Source of the DNA: Sphaerisporangium sp.
Lineage (GTDB): Bacteria; Actinomycetota; Actinomycetes; Streptosporangiales; Streptosporangiaceae
DNA length: 64,000 bases
Reading direction: 5' to 3'
Assembly: GCA_025964675.1 (NCBI GenBank)
Contig: JAOPYI010000146.1
Coordinates: 62,001-126,000 of the forward strand
A program made the translations under genes and the position numbers. How positions within the stretch are numbered: the stretch's first letter is position 1; each line of letters starts with the position of its first letter. The notes under the pieces were generated by a model. That model was not told the DNA's origin, did not search any database, and saw only the letters and a program-made list of their open reading frames with translations. Positions 43,776-51,504 of this stretch are shown here, piece after piece.

Positions 43776-44120
43776 ATGGAACTACGCGAATTCTTCGAGA
43801 ACCTGTCCGGGGCCCGGCGGGTGTACGGCGACCCGTACGAGAAGGACGGCGCCACGATCATCCCGGCGGTCACGGTGTACGCCGGTGGCGGGTTCGGCAC
43901 GGGCGAGGTGAGAGGCGAGACGCCCAGCGGCACGGGAGGCGGCGGGGGCGCGATAGCCCGCCCCGTCGGCGCGTACGTCATCAGGGAGGGCAAGGTGTCG
44001 TGGAAACCCGCCATCGACGTCACCCGCATGGTGCTGGGCGGCCAGATCCTCTGCGGGCTCGCCCTGATCATGTACGGGCTCCGCTCAGGAAGCCGCGCGG
44101 AACGCCGTCATGGCGGGTGA
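43776..44120 (+). CDS. GerW (YtfJ) family spore protein
   Basis: A 114-residue GerW/YtfJ-like protein. The family features are TIIPAVTVYAGGGFGTGEV, the Gly-rich TGGGGGAIARPVGAYVI and VSWKPAIDVTR. In Bacillus GerW supports lysozyme-sensitive germination of spores; actinomycete versions are of unknown role. Here a C-terminal hydrophobic segment (VLGGQILCGLALIMYGLR) may be a membrane anchor. ATG 43776 has GGAGG 6 bases upstream. It ends 24 bp before the CorA start. Confidence 0.78.
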   Translation: MELREFFENLSGARRVYGDPYEKDGATIIPAVTVYAGGGFGTGEVRGETPSGTGGGGGAIARPVGAYVIREGKVSWKPAIDVTRMVLGGQILCGLALIMYGLRSGSRAERRHGG

Positions 44121-44144
44121 GACGGGCCACTATTCTTGGCAGCT

Positions 44145-45125
44145 ATGGCCCGCACCCGCCTCTACCGCAACGGTGTCCTGGAAGCCGAGGGCTTTCCCAT
44201 CGCCGACGTCTCCGACCACATCAAGGACCCTTCGGCCACGGTGTGGTTCGACCTGCTGGCCCCGAGCCCCGAGAAGCTCGCCGTCATCAGCGAGGAGCTG
44301 GGGCTGCACCCGCTGGCCGTCGAGGACGTGCTCCACCCGCACCAGAGGCCCAAGCTCGACGTCTACGACAGCCACCTGTTCCTGACGGTGTACGCCGTCA
44401 GGCTGGGCGAGGGGGAGGATGCCTCCGCCCTCGAACTGACCGAGGTGTCGATCTTCGTCACCGGCAACGCCGTGGTGACCGTCCGCTCGGACGACACGTG
44501 CGACATCGACGCGGTCGTGGCGCGCTGGGACGCCAGCCCGGGGCTCACCAAGCACGGGGTGTCGTTCCTGCTGCACTCACTGCTCGACTACGTGGTGGAC
44601 GGCCACTTCGACGTCGCCCAGATGCTGGACGACCGGGTCGAGGCGCTTGAGGACCAGCTCTTCACCGACCACCCGGGCAACGGCCGCGAGATGCAGCGCC
44701 AGATGTTCGACCTGCGCCGCACCACGGTGCGGTTCCGCCGGGTCGTCGTGCCGATGCGCGAGGTGGTGAACAGCCTCCTTCGCCGGGACCTGGGCGTGGT
44801 CGAGGAGGAGATGTCGCCCTACTACCAGGACGTCTACGACCACGTGCTCCGGGTCTCAGAGTGGACCGAGTCGCTGCGCGACCTGGTGGGCAACGTCTAC
44901 GAGACCCACCTGAACCTCCAGGGCTACCGGATGAACGACATCATGAAGCGGGTGACGAGCTGGGCCGCCATCATCGCGGTCCCCACCCTGATCACCGGCT
45001 TCTACGGGCAGAACATCCCGTTCCCCGGCTTCTCGCAGACGGTCGGCTTCTGGTCCTCCAGCCTGCTGATCCTGGTCGCCTCGTCCATCCTCTACGTCGT
45101 CTTCCGCAAGAAGGACTGGATCTGA
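44145..45125 (+). CDS. corA: CorA-family divalent cation transporter
   Basis: A 326-residue CorA-type magnesium/cobalt channel. The N-terminal cytosolic domain contains WFDLLAPSPEKLAVISEELG and HPLAVEDVLHPHQRPKLDVY; the C terminus has two helices joined by the pore loop. The pore-entry motif is YGQNIPFPGF, GQN in place of the textbook GMN, a variant also seen in other actinobacterial members. The ATG at 44145 lacks a ribosome site, and TATTCT (44131-44136) would permit a leaderless transcript. The C-terminal RKKDW tail is typical. Confidence 0.9.
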   Translation: MARTRLYRNGVLEAEGFPIADVSDHIKDPSATVWFDLLAPSPEKLAVISEELGLHPLAVEDVLHPHQRPKLDVYDSHLFLTVYAVRLGEGEDASALELTEVSIFVTGNAVVTVRSDDTCDIDAVVARWDASPGLTKHGVSFLLHSLLDYVVDGHFDVAQMLDDRVEALEDQLFTDHPGNGREMQRQMFDLRRTTVRFRRVVVPMREVVNSLLRRDLGVVEEEMSPYYQDVYDHVLRVSEWTESLRDLVGNVYETHLNLQGYRMNDIMKRVTSWAAIIAVPTLITGFYGQNIPFPGFSQTVGFWSSSLLILVASSILYVVFRKKDWI

Positions 45126-45156
45126 CGCTCGCGAGAGGGCCCGGTATCCAGATGAC

Positions 45157-46314
45157 TCAGGAGCGGCCGACGGCCTCGTCGACCCAGCCGCCGGCGAGCA
45201 CCGCGTCGAGCAGCAGAGATCCCGCGCCGAGGATGGCGGCGTTCGGCCCGGCCCGGGTGACGTCGATCTTGAGGTCGCGGGTGGCCAGGGGCAGGCACCG
45301 CTCGTAGACCGCGCCCCTGATAGCGGCGATGAGCTGCTCGGCGGCCGACAGGCTGCCCCCGATCACCACCGCGTCCGGATTGAAGAAGTTGACCAGCGGG
45401 ATAAGCACGTCGCCGATGAGCCGTCCGGCTCCGCGTACCAGGTTGGTGGCCTGCGGAACGCCGTCGGCCACCAGCCCGACGATACGTGCGGGATGTTGGA
45501 CCTCGATGCCCTGCTCGGCGAGGGCGGCGATCAGCGCGGCGCCGCTGGCGTAGGCCTCCAGGCAGTCGGAATGCCCGCACGAGCACATCACCGAACGGTC
45601 GCCACGCACGCGGACGTGGCTGATGTCGCCGGCCGCCCCGCGCCCGCGGTGCAGCCGGCCGCCCGCGATGATGCCGCAGCCGATGCCGGTGCCGACCTTG
45701 AGGACCATGAGGTTCTCGCAGCCGGGCCAGGCGAGGTACTCCCCCGCGGCCATCAGGTTCGCGTCGTTCTCCACCAGGATCGGGACGTCGAACCGGGTGG
45801 CCAGGTGCGCGCCGACGGGGTACTCGTTCCAGCCCGGCATGCGCGACGGCGAAATGACCGTGCCGTCGGCAGGGTCGACCGGGCCGGGGACGCCGATGCC
45901 GACTCCCCGCACCGGGAGGCCGCCACCGCGTGTCTCGACGAGCTCCTCCAGCCGGGTGGCGAGCCAGTCGAGCGTGGCCTCGGCTCCGCCCCCTATGTCG
46001 CAGGCGTGCTGGACGATGGCGACCGGCGTGCCGCTGAGGTCTACCAGGCCCAGCCGGGCGTGGTGGCTGCCGAGGTCGGCGACCGCGAGCAGCCCCGCCT
46101 CCGGGGCGAGCTTGAGACGCCGGGGGCGCCGACCGCCCCTGGACAGCCCCGCGCCCTCCTCCTGCAGCAGACCTGCGTCGATCAGCTCCTCGACCCGCAG
46201 CGACACGCTCGACGGGGCGAGGCCGGAATGCCTGGCCAGTTCGGCTCGCGACTCGGCGTGGCCCCGCGCGACGAGACGGATGAGCTCACCTTTGCCTGAC
46301 ACAGGGAGATGCAT
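45157..46314 (-). CDS. ROK family transcriptional regulator
   Basis: A 385-residue repressor/ORF/kinase protein. The N-terminal winged helix (ARGHAESRAELARHSGLAPS, SVSLRVEELIDAGLLQEEG) is followed by an ROK sugar-kinase-like domain with GVGIGVPGPVDPADG, ENDANLMAAGEYLAWPG and the zinc motif MCSCGHSDCLEAY. The DNA-binding domain shows it acts as a regulator. It is divergent from the amino-acid-type ABC operon and probably controls it. The ATG at 46314 begins the conserved domain; its ribosome site is weak, and the reading up to 46446 is not conserved. Confidence 0.87.
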   Translation of the reverse strand: MHLPVSGKGELIRLVARGHAESRAELARHSGLAPSSVSLRVEELIDAGLLQEEGAGLSRGGRRPRRLKLAPEAGLLAVADLGSHHARLGLVDLSGTPVAIVQHACDIGGGAEATLDWLATRLEELVETRGGGLPVRGVGIGVPGPVDPADGTVISPSRMPGWNEYPVGAHLATRFDVPILVENDANLMAAGEYLAWPGCENLMVLKVGTGIGCGIIAGGRLHRGRGAAGDISHVRVRGDRSVMCSCGHSDCLEAYASGAALIAALAEQGIEVQHPARIVGLVADGVPQATNLVRGAGRLIGDVLIPLVNFFNPDAVVIGGSLSAAEQLIAAIRGAVYERCLPLATRDLKIDVTRAGPNAAILGAGSLLLDAVLAGGWVDEAVGRS

Positions 46315-46337
46315 ACCACGTCCCCACTTAGTGCGGC

Positions 46338-46396
46338 AATCAATTGACTTAAGCCGACATCGACCTCTATCGTCCGTAAAAAATTCGAATCCGAAT
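46338..46396. promoter_or_regulatory. AT-rich palindromes between the ROK and ABC genes
   Basis: The 157-bp divergent region holds TCAATTGA (46340-46347), CTTAAG (46348-46353) and ATTCGAAT followed by CCGAAT (46383-46396). These short palindromes are rare in this GC-rich window and are likely the ROK operators and -10 regions, but no single site can be chosen. Confidence 0.4.
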
Positions 46397-46471
46397 GAAG
46401 TCGGATGGTAAACGATGGTCGAGGCGCGCCGGCCCGGCCCCAGCAACGCTCATCAAAGAATGGAGTTGGTG

Positions 46472-47428
46472 ATGGTGCACGCTCCCGCACTGTCACGCAG
46501 GCGCCGCGCGGCGCTGACCGTGGTCACCGTGTTGTCGCTGGCCGGTGTGGCCGCCTGCTCGGGAAGCGGCGGCTCGGCCGCCGTGCCTCCCGGTGCTCCG
46601 GGCGACTCGGGCAAGAAGGCCGACGACGCCTTCGCAAAGGCCCCGGTCGCCGCGGCGTCCGAGATCCTGCCCGGCTCGACGATGGAGAAGATCAAGAAGC
46701 GCGGCGAGCTCATCGTCGGCGGCTCGCTCGACGCGCCGCTGCTCTCCCAGCAGAACCCGGTGACGGGCCAGGTGGAGGGCTTCGACGCCGACCTCGGCAA
46801 GCTGCTGGCGAAGTACATCATCGGCGAGCCCAAAGTGAGGATCGTGAACTCGGCGTCGGAGACCCGGGAGGCGCTGCTGTCCAACGGCACCGTCGACGTG
46901 GTGTTCCAGACCTACACGATCACGCCGGAACGCGCCAAGCAGGTCGCCTTCGCCGGGCCGTACTACACCTCCGGCCTCGCCGTGGCGGTCAAGAAGGGCA
47001 CCACCGGCATCGCCAAGCCGGAGGACCTCGACGGCAAGACCGTCATCGCGGGCGCGAACACCCCGGCCATCCCTGCCATCAAGAAGGTCGCCCCGAACGC
47101 CAAGATCGTCACCTTCGGCAGCGACCCCGAGTGCGTCCAGGCGCTCAAGCAGGACCGGGGCGTCGCCTACGTCCAGGACCAGTCGCTTCTCGTCGCCGAC
47201 GGCAAGACCGAGCCCGAGCTGCAGGTGGTCGGCGAGCCGTTCACAACGGACCCGTACGGCATCGGCCTCAAGCACGGCGACGACCAGATGAAGAAGTTCG
47301 TGAACGACTGGCTGAAGAAGGCGCAGGACGCCGGCCTGTGGCAGCAGGCGTGGAAGAACTCGATCGGCACGGTCGTGCAGGGCGACGCCCCCGCGCCGCC
47401 GGCCATCGGCTCGGTCCCGGGCTCGTAG
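46472..47428 (+). CDS. Polar amino acid ABC transporter substrate-binding lipoprotein
   Basis: A 318-residue family-3 solute-binding protein. The signal ends SLAGVAACSG, with the Cys as lipid anchor. The lobe sequences IKKRGELIVGGSLDAPLLSQ, GFDADLGKLLAKYIIGEPKV and TYTITPERAKQVAFAGPYYT are typical of glutamate/polar amino acid binders; the usual arginine that holds the ligand carboxylate is found in ASETREALLSNGTVD. ATG 46472 has GGAG 6 bases upstream. Two permease genes follow in the same direction. Confidence 0.88.
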   Translation: MVHAPALSRRRRAALTVVTVLSLAGVAACSGSGGSAAVPPGAPGDSGKKADDAFAKAPVAAASEILPGSTMEKIKKRGELIVGGSLDAPLLSQQNPVTGQVEGFDADLGKLLAKYIIGEPKVRIVNSASETREALLSNGTVDVVFQTYTITPERAKQVAFAGPYYTSGLAVAVKKGTTGIAKPEDLDGKTVIAGANTPAIPAIKKVAPNAKIVTFGSDPECVQALKQDRGVAYVQDQSLLVADGKTEPELQVVGEPFTTDPYGIGLKHGDDQMKKFVNDWLKKAQDAGLWQQAWKNSIGTVVQGDAPAPPAIGSVPGS

Positions 47429-47441
47429 GTCGTCACTCCCG

Positions 47442-48086
47442 ATGGACGCCCTGCTCGGCAACCTCCCGGCGCTGCGTGAGGGCCTGGTCGTCACCCTGCA
47501 GCTCACGCTGCTCGCCTTCGCGGGCGCGTTCGTGGTCGGCATCCTCGTGGCCACGGCGCGTGTGAGCCCGGTCCCCGTGCTGCGCGCCGCCGGGACGTTC
47601 TACGTCGAGACGCTGCAGAACATCCCCCTCCTGGTCCTGCTGATCCTGGCCGTCTTCGGGCTGCCGGAGATCGGTGTCCAGGCGGAACTGTTCACGACCG
47701 CGGCGATGGTGATCGCGTTGTACCAGGCCGCCTACGTGGCGGAGGCGCTGCGGTCGGGGATCAACTCGGTCCCCGCCGGGCAGGGCGAGGCGGCCCGGGC
47801 AATGGGGCTGGGCTTCACGGGGTCGCTGCGGCATGTGGTGCTGCCCCAGGCGCTCGGCACGGTCGTCCAGCCGCTCGGCAACATCTTCATCATGCTCACG
47901 ATGAACACCTCCCTGGCGGCGGCCGTCGGCGTCGTCGAGCTCACCGCCGCCGCCAACCGGGTCAACCTCATCGAGGCACAGCCCATCCCGATCTTCGTGG
48001 GAGCAGGTGTGGCGTACATGCTGCTGTCGTCGGTGGTCGGGTTCGTCACCGGCGTGCTGGAGCGAAAGCTGGCGGTGGCCCGGTGA
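47442..48086 (+). CDS. Amino acid ABC transporter permease (HisM/GltJ type)
   Basis: A 214-residue permease with about five helices. LPALREGLVVTLQLTLLAFA is the family start, YVETLQNIPLLVLLILAVFG the conserved central helix, and AEALRSGINSVPAGQGEAAR with AMGLGFTGSLRHVVLPQALG the EAA loop. It follows the binding-protein gene by 13 bp and overlaps the next permease by 4 bases (GTGA). Confidence 0.91.
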   Translation: MDALLGNLPALREGLVVTLQLTLLAFAGAFVVGILVATARVSPVPVLRAAGTFYVETLQNIPLLVLLILAVFGLPEIGVQAELFTTAAMVIALYQAAYVAEALRSGINSVPAGQGEAARAMGLGFTGSLRHVVLPQALGTVVQPLGNIFIMLTMNTSLAAAVGVVELTAAANRVNLIEAQPIPIFVGAGVAYMLLSSVVGFVTGVLERKLAVAR

Positions 48087-48871
48087 GCGGCGGCCGCCTG
48101 CTCTTCGACGAGCCCGGGCCGCGCGCCCGCAGCCGTATCCGCGTCGCCACCGTCGTCTTCTCGCTCGTGGCGCTCGGCCTGGTGGCTCTGGCCGTACGCC
48201 AGTTCGCCGCCAACGGGCAGCTCGACGCGGCGCGGTGGCAGCCGTACGCCACCTGGCCGATGTGGCGCTACCTGCTCAACGGGCTCTGGTCGACCGTCCT
48301 CGCGGCCGTGGTCTCCGCCGCGCTGGCCATGGCCGGCGGCCTGGGACTCGCGCTCGGCCGGCTGTCCCCGCGGCGCCCGGTGCGCTGGACGTCGGGAGCG
48401 TACGTCGAGATCGTACGGACGATCCCGGCGTTGCTGCTCGTCTACGTGGTGCTGTTCGCGCTGCCGAGGTACGGCCTGGACCTGCCACTGTTCTGGAAGC
48501 TCACGGTGCCGCTCTCGGTGTCGAACGCGGCGTCGTTCGCCGAGATCTTCCGCGCGGGCATCCTGTCGATCGAACGCGGCCAGACCGAGGCGGGCCTCGC
48601 CGTCGGACTGACGCGCGGCCAGACGCTGCGGGCGATCGTGCTTCCCCAGGCGGCCCGGCGCGTGCTGCCGTCGATCGTCAGCCAGTCGGTCGGCCTGCTC
48701 AAGGACACCTCGCTGGGGTTCGTAGTGAGCTACGCCGAGCTGCTCTACAGCGGCAAGGTCCTGGCGAACTACAACCACCTGTTGATCCAGACCTACATCG
48801 TCGTGGCGCTGATCTATCTGGTGGTGAACGCGTCGCTGTCCAAGCTCGCCCGCACGCTGGAAGCCCGCTAG
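48083..48871 (+). CDS. Amino acid ABC transporter permease (GltK type)
   Basis: A 262-residue permease partner. A long N-terminal tail and an extra helix (VATVVFSLVALGLVALAV) precede the conserved core: YVEIVRTIPALLLVYVVLFA, then AEIFRAGILSIERGQTEAGL and GLTRGQTLRAIVLPQAARRV as EAA loop. GTG 48083 overlaps the upstream permease. No ATP-binding protein gene follows, which is unusual for this transporter class, where the ATPase is normally part of the operon. Confidence 0.9.
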   Translation: MSGGRLLFDEPGPRARSRIRVATVVFSLVALGLVALAVRQFAANGQLDAARWQPYATWPMWRYLLNGLWSTVLAAVVSAALAMAGGLGLALGRLSPRRPVRWTSGAYVEIVRTIPALLLVYVVLFALPRYGLDLPLFWKLTVPLSVSNAASFAEIFRAGILSIERGQTEAGLAVGLTRGQTLRAIVLPQAARRVLPSIVSQSVGLLKDTSLGFVVSYAELLYSGKVLANYNHLLIQTYIVVALIYLVVNASLSKLARTLEAR

Positions 48872-49004
48872 GCGAGAGCGGAGCGGCGCGCCGGGGCCAC
48901 GGCCGCGACGCCACCGGGTCCCCCGGCGGCTCCGGAGGCGACGCTCCATGCCTGACGGCTCAGCGGGCCCCGGCCACAGTTCCATGATCAAGAAAGGCAA
49001 CGGC

Positions 49005-49943
49005 ATGTACGCGCGTCTCGCGGAGGTCCTCCGGTCAGGCTTCACCGAGAGCGTCCACTTCGGCAGCGTCGCCGGCCTGGCGCCGGACGGGACCCTGGCG
49101 CTCTCGCGCGGCGCCGTGGACGAGCCGATGCTGCCGCGCTCTTCCGCGAAGCCCTTCCAAGCCGTCGCCTGCCTCGCCTCCGGCGCGGCCCTCTACGGCT
49201 CGCGCCTCGCGATCGCGGCGGGAAGTCACACAGGGGAGGACTTCCACGCCACGCTCGTCGGCAAGATGCTGGAGGAGGCCGCGCTCGGCCCGGACGCGCT
49301 GCGCTGCCCCGCCGACTGGCCGGAGGACGAGCCCACGCGGCACGCGCTGATCCGGGCGGGTGAGGACCGGACCCCGGTGCGAATGAACTGCTCTGGCAAG
49401 CACGCGGCGATGCTGCTCGCCTGCGTCGCGTCGGGCTGGGAGACCGCGTCCTACCTCACCATCTCCCACCCGCTGCAGCGCCGCGTCCGTTCGGTCATCC
49501 AGAGGCTGTCCGGCGAGAAGAGCACGCACACGGCCGTGGACGGCTGCGGCGCTCCGCTGTTCGCGCTGTCCCTCACGGGGCTGGCGCGGGCGGTGCGGGC
49601 GCTCGCGACCGCCGCGCAGGACACCCCGGAGCGAGCGGTGGCCGACGCGATGCGGTCGTTCCCCGAGTACGTCGGGGGCAGCGGGCACCTCAACACCGAG
49701 CTGATGCGCGCGCTGCCGGGGTCGATCGTGAAGGGCGGCGCGGAGGGCGTTCTCGTCGCCGCCACGCCTAGAGGCCACACGGTGGCCGTCAAGGTCATCG
49801 ACGGCGGCCCGAGGGCGACGTCCGCGATCGCCCTTGCCGCGCTCGCCGAGCTGGGGGCGGACCTCACCGGCACTGAGGCGTTCACCACGGTCCCGATCCT
49901 CGGTGGCGGCCGTCCCGTCGGCGAGATCCACGCTAGCCACTGA
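49005..49943 (+). CDS. Asparaginase II family protein (Rhizobium type)
   Basis: A 312-residue member of the asparaginase II family (PF06089 type), distinct from the bacterial EcAI/EcAII enzymes. Conserved blocks are LPRSSAKPFQAVACLASGAA, AAGSHTGEDFH, RMNCSGKHAAMLLACVASGW and TAVDGCGAPLFALSLTG, which carry the catalytic Ser, Lys and Cys residues. It would deamidate asparagine to aspartate. ATG 49005 has AAAGG 7 bases upstream and is preferred over ATG 48984. It lies 133 bp after the permease genes, suggesting the importer brings in asparagine or a related amide. Confidence 0.83.
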   Translation: MYARLAEVLRSGFTESVHFGSVAGLAPDGTLALSRGAVDEPMLPRSSAKPFQAVACLASGAALYGSRLAIAAGSHTGEDFHATLVGKMLEEAALGPDALRCPADWPEDEPTRHALIRAGEDRTPVRMNCSGKHAAMLLACVASGWETASYLTISHPLQRRVRSVIQRLSGEKSTHTAVDGCGAPLFALSLTGLARAVRALATAAQDTPERAVADAMRSFPEYVGGSGHLNTELMRALPGSIVKGGAEGVLVAATPRGHTVAVKVIDGGPRATSAIALAALAELGADLTGTEAFTTVPILGGGRPVGEIHASH

Positions 49944-49952
49944 GAGAACCAG

Positions 49953-50033
49953 ATGAGCCTGACGTACGAGATCTGCGTCGACAGCACCGAAGCCGCTCTC
50001 GCGGCCGAACGGGCGGGCGCGCAACGGGTGGAG
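49953..50033 (+). pseudogene. cutC: Truncated cutC remnant
   Basis: ATG 49953 opens a frame reading MSLTYEICVDSTEAALAAER and then AGAQRVERG, matching the first 27 residues of CutC-family TIM-barrel proteins (EICVDS...AAERAGAxRVEL). After codon 27 the similarity stops and the frame continues only by chance to a TAG at 50121-50123, inside the 3' end of the opposing TetR gene. About 210 codons of cutC are missing. The gene would have been the next member of the asparaginase operon. Confidence 0.75.
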
Positions 50034-50074
50034 CGGGGCGCCGGGACGCCGGACCCCCAGTGCGCCGGCGCGAC

Positions 50075-50755
50075 TCAACCGGTGCAGGTGCTGGACCCGC
50101 CGAGGCTCACCATCGCCTGGTAGACCTCTTCGGGCCGCATGGGGGGTTCGGGCAGCGGGTGAGCCCGGCCGGCGCGGAAGGCGTCGAGCATCAGGCCGAG
50201 GTGGCGGCGCCACGCGTTGGGGCAGACGGCGCTGGTCGCCTCGGTGATGCGGGTGTGGGACCAGATCACGAAGGCCAGGTCCTCCGCGGTGACGTCGGAC
50301 CGGACCGCGCCCTCCTCCTGCGCCCGTTCGACGATGCGGCGGCTCAACTCGTTGATGCTGCCCTGGGTGCGCTCCATGCACTCCGCGTGGGGGAAGCGCA
50401 TCGAGGCCAGATCGTTGAAGCCCCGGTCGTCGGCCTGGAGCTCGCACAGCTTCTCGAGGTAGAAGGCGAACGCCTCCCAGGCGTCGTCCATGCTCAGGGC
50501 CTGCTCCGCGCGCTCCAGCCAGGTGCGGAGCTTGTCGACGAATATCGCCTCGACCAGGTCCATCCGGGTCGGGAAATTACGGTAGAGCGTGCCGATGGCC
50601 ACGCCGGCCTTCCTGGCGATCTGTTCGAGCGGAGCGTCGAGCCCTTCTGAGGCGAAGACGGCCCGGGCGGCGGCCACGACGGCGTCACGGTTGCGCTGCG
50701 CGTCGCGGCGCAGGGGCCGGGCGGCCCTGGTGGGCGTGAGCTCTTCGGACGGCAT
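50075..50755 (-). CDS. TetR family regulator
   Basis: A 226-residue TetR-type repressor. The helix-turn-helix is LEQIARKAGVAIGTLYRNFP following AARAVFASEGLDAP; the C-terminal domain contains TAEDLAFVIWSHTRITEAT. It is divergent from the DoxX gene across 193 bp that contains two similar operator-like repeats, so it probably represses that gene and itself. The start at 50755 is preceded by AAGGAT. Its 3' end covers the break point of the cutC remnant. Confidence 0.88.
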   Translation of the reverse strand: MPSEELTPTRAARPLRRDAQRNRDAVVAAARAVFASEGLDAPLEQIARKAGVAIGTLYRNFPTRMDLVEAIFVDKLRTWLERAEQALSMDDAWEAFAFYLEKLCELQADDRGFNDLASMRFPHAECMERTQGSINELSRRIVERAQEEGAVRSDVTAEDLAFVIWSHTRITEATSAVCPNAWRRHLGLMLDAFRAGRAHPLPEPPMRPEEVYQAMVSLGGSSTCTG

Positions 50756-50773
50756 CCTTCCAGTGTAACGAAC

Positions 50774-50826
50774 TTGAGACTGCCCTCGACTTTTGTGCTA
50801 CGCTCCCAACTCGAGGTGGCCCTCGA
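50774..50826. promoter_or_regulatory. Twin TetR operator-like repeats
   Basis: TCGAGG-N4-CCTCGA (50811-50826) is a perfect inverted repeat and TTGAGA-N4-CCTCGA (50774-50789) is a near copy; the wider units AACTYGAG...CCTCGACTT repeat 37-38 bp apart. Between them lies TGCTACGCT, a plausible -10 region. They lie between the divergent TetR and DoxX genes. Confidence 0.65.
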
Positions 50827-50948
50827 CTTACTGGTGACGTATCCCGTACCAGGTCAGAGCCGTGTCGACACGACTTTCCAGACGGTGACGGCCGGGCCCG
50901 CCTGGACCCACTCTCCCCCGCCAGTCCCGGCCCTAGAAGGAGACCCCC

Positions 50949-51320
50949 GTGAACGTCTTCCTGTGGATACTTCAGGTGCTTCTCGCCCTGGCGTTCGGCA
51001 TGGCAGGTGTCCTGAAGACCACTCAGCCGAAGGAGAAGCTCGCCACGAACATGGGATGGGTCGAGGACTTCTCGCCCGGCACCGTGAAGCTCATCGGCGG
51101 CGTGGAGTTCCTCGCCGCGCTCGGCCTGATCCTGCCCGCCGTCACCGGCATCGCGCCCGTGCTCACGCCGCTCGCTGCCGCCGGGCTGGTCGTGACCATG
51201 ATCGGCGCGATCATCGTGCACGCGCGGCGCCACGAGCCGCAGGGCTTCGTCGTCAACATCGTCCTGCTGGTCCTCTCCGCCCTGGTCGCCTGGGGCCGCT
51301 TCGGCCCGTACCACTTCTGA
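50949..51320 (+). CDS. DoxX family membrane protein
   Basis: A 123-residue four-helix membrane protein of the DoxX family. LQVLLALAFGMAGVLKTTQP is the conserved first helix, and GGVEFLAALGLILPAVTGIA the second. DoxX proteins are tied to redox and thiol stress in mycobacteria and to quinone oxidoreductases in archaea. GTG 50949 has AGAAGGAG upstream. It is likely under control of the divergent TetR regulator. The 184 bases after it (51321-51504) hold no gene. Confidence 0.87.
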   Translation: MNVFLWILQVLLALAFGMAGVLKTTQPKEKLATNMGWVEDFSPGTVKLIGGVEFLAALGLILPAVTGIAPVLTPLAAAGLVVTMIGAIIVHARRHEPQGFVVNIVLLVLSALVAWGRFGPYHF

Positions 51321-51504
51321 GCCCCGCTCCCGCGCCCTCGGATCGCCGGTGGCGCGGTGTAGAAGGTGGGTGTGTGTCCGCGGCCGCTGATCACGGTAGG
51401 GCGTAGTTCGAGCAGGCGTGCGCGGCTCGGCGAGGTCCCCGGCCACGGGGTCTCGTCGGGGCTCGTCGGGCAACGTGATGGGATGGTCTGCGGGAGGTAT
51501 TGAA

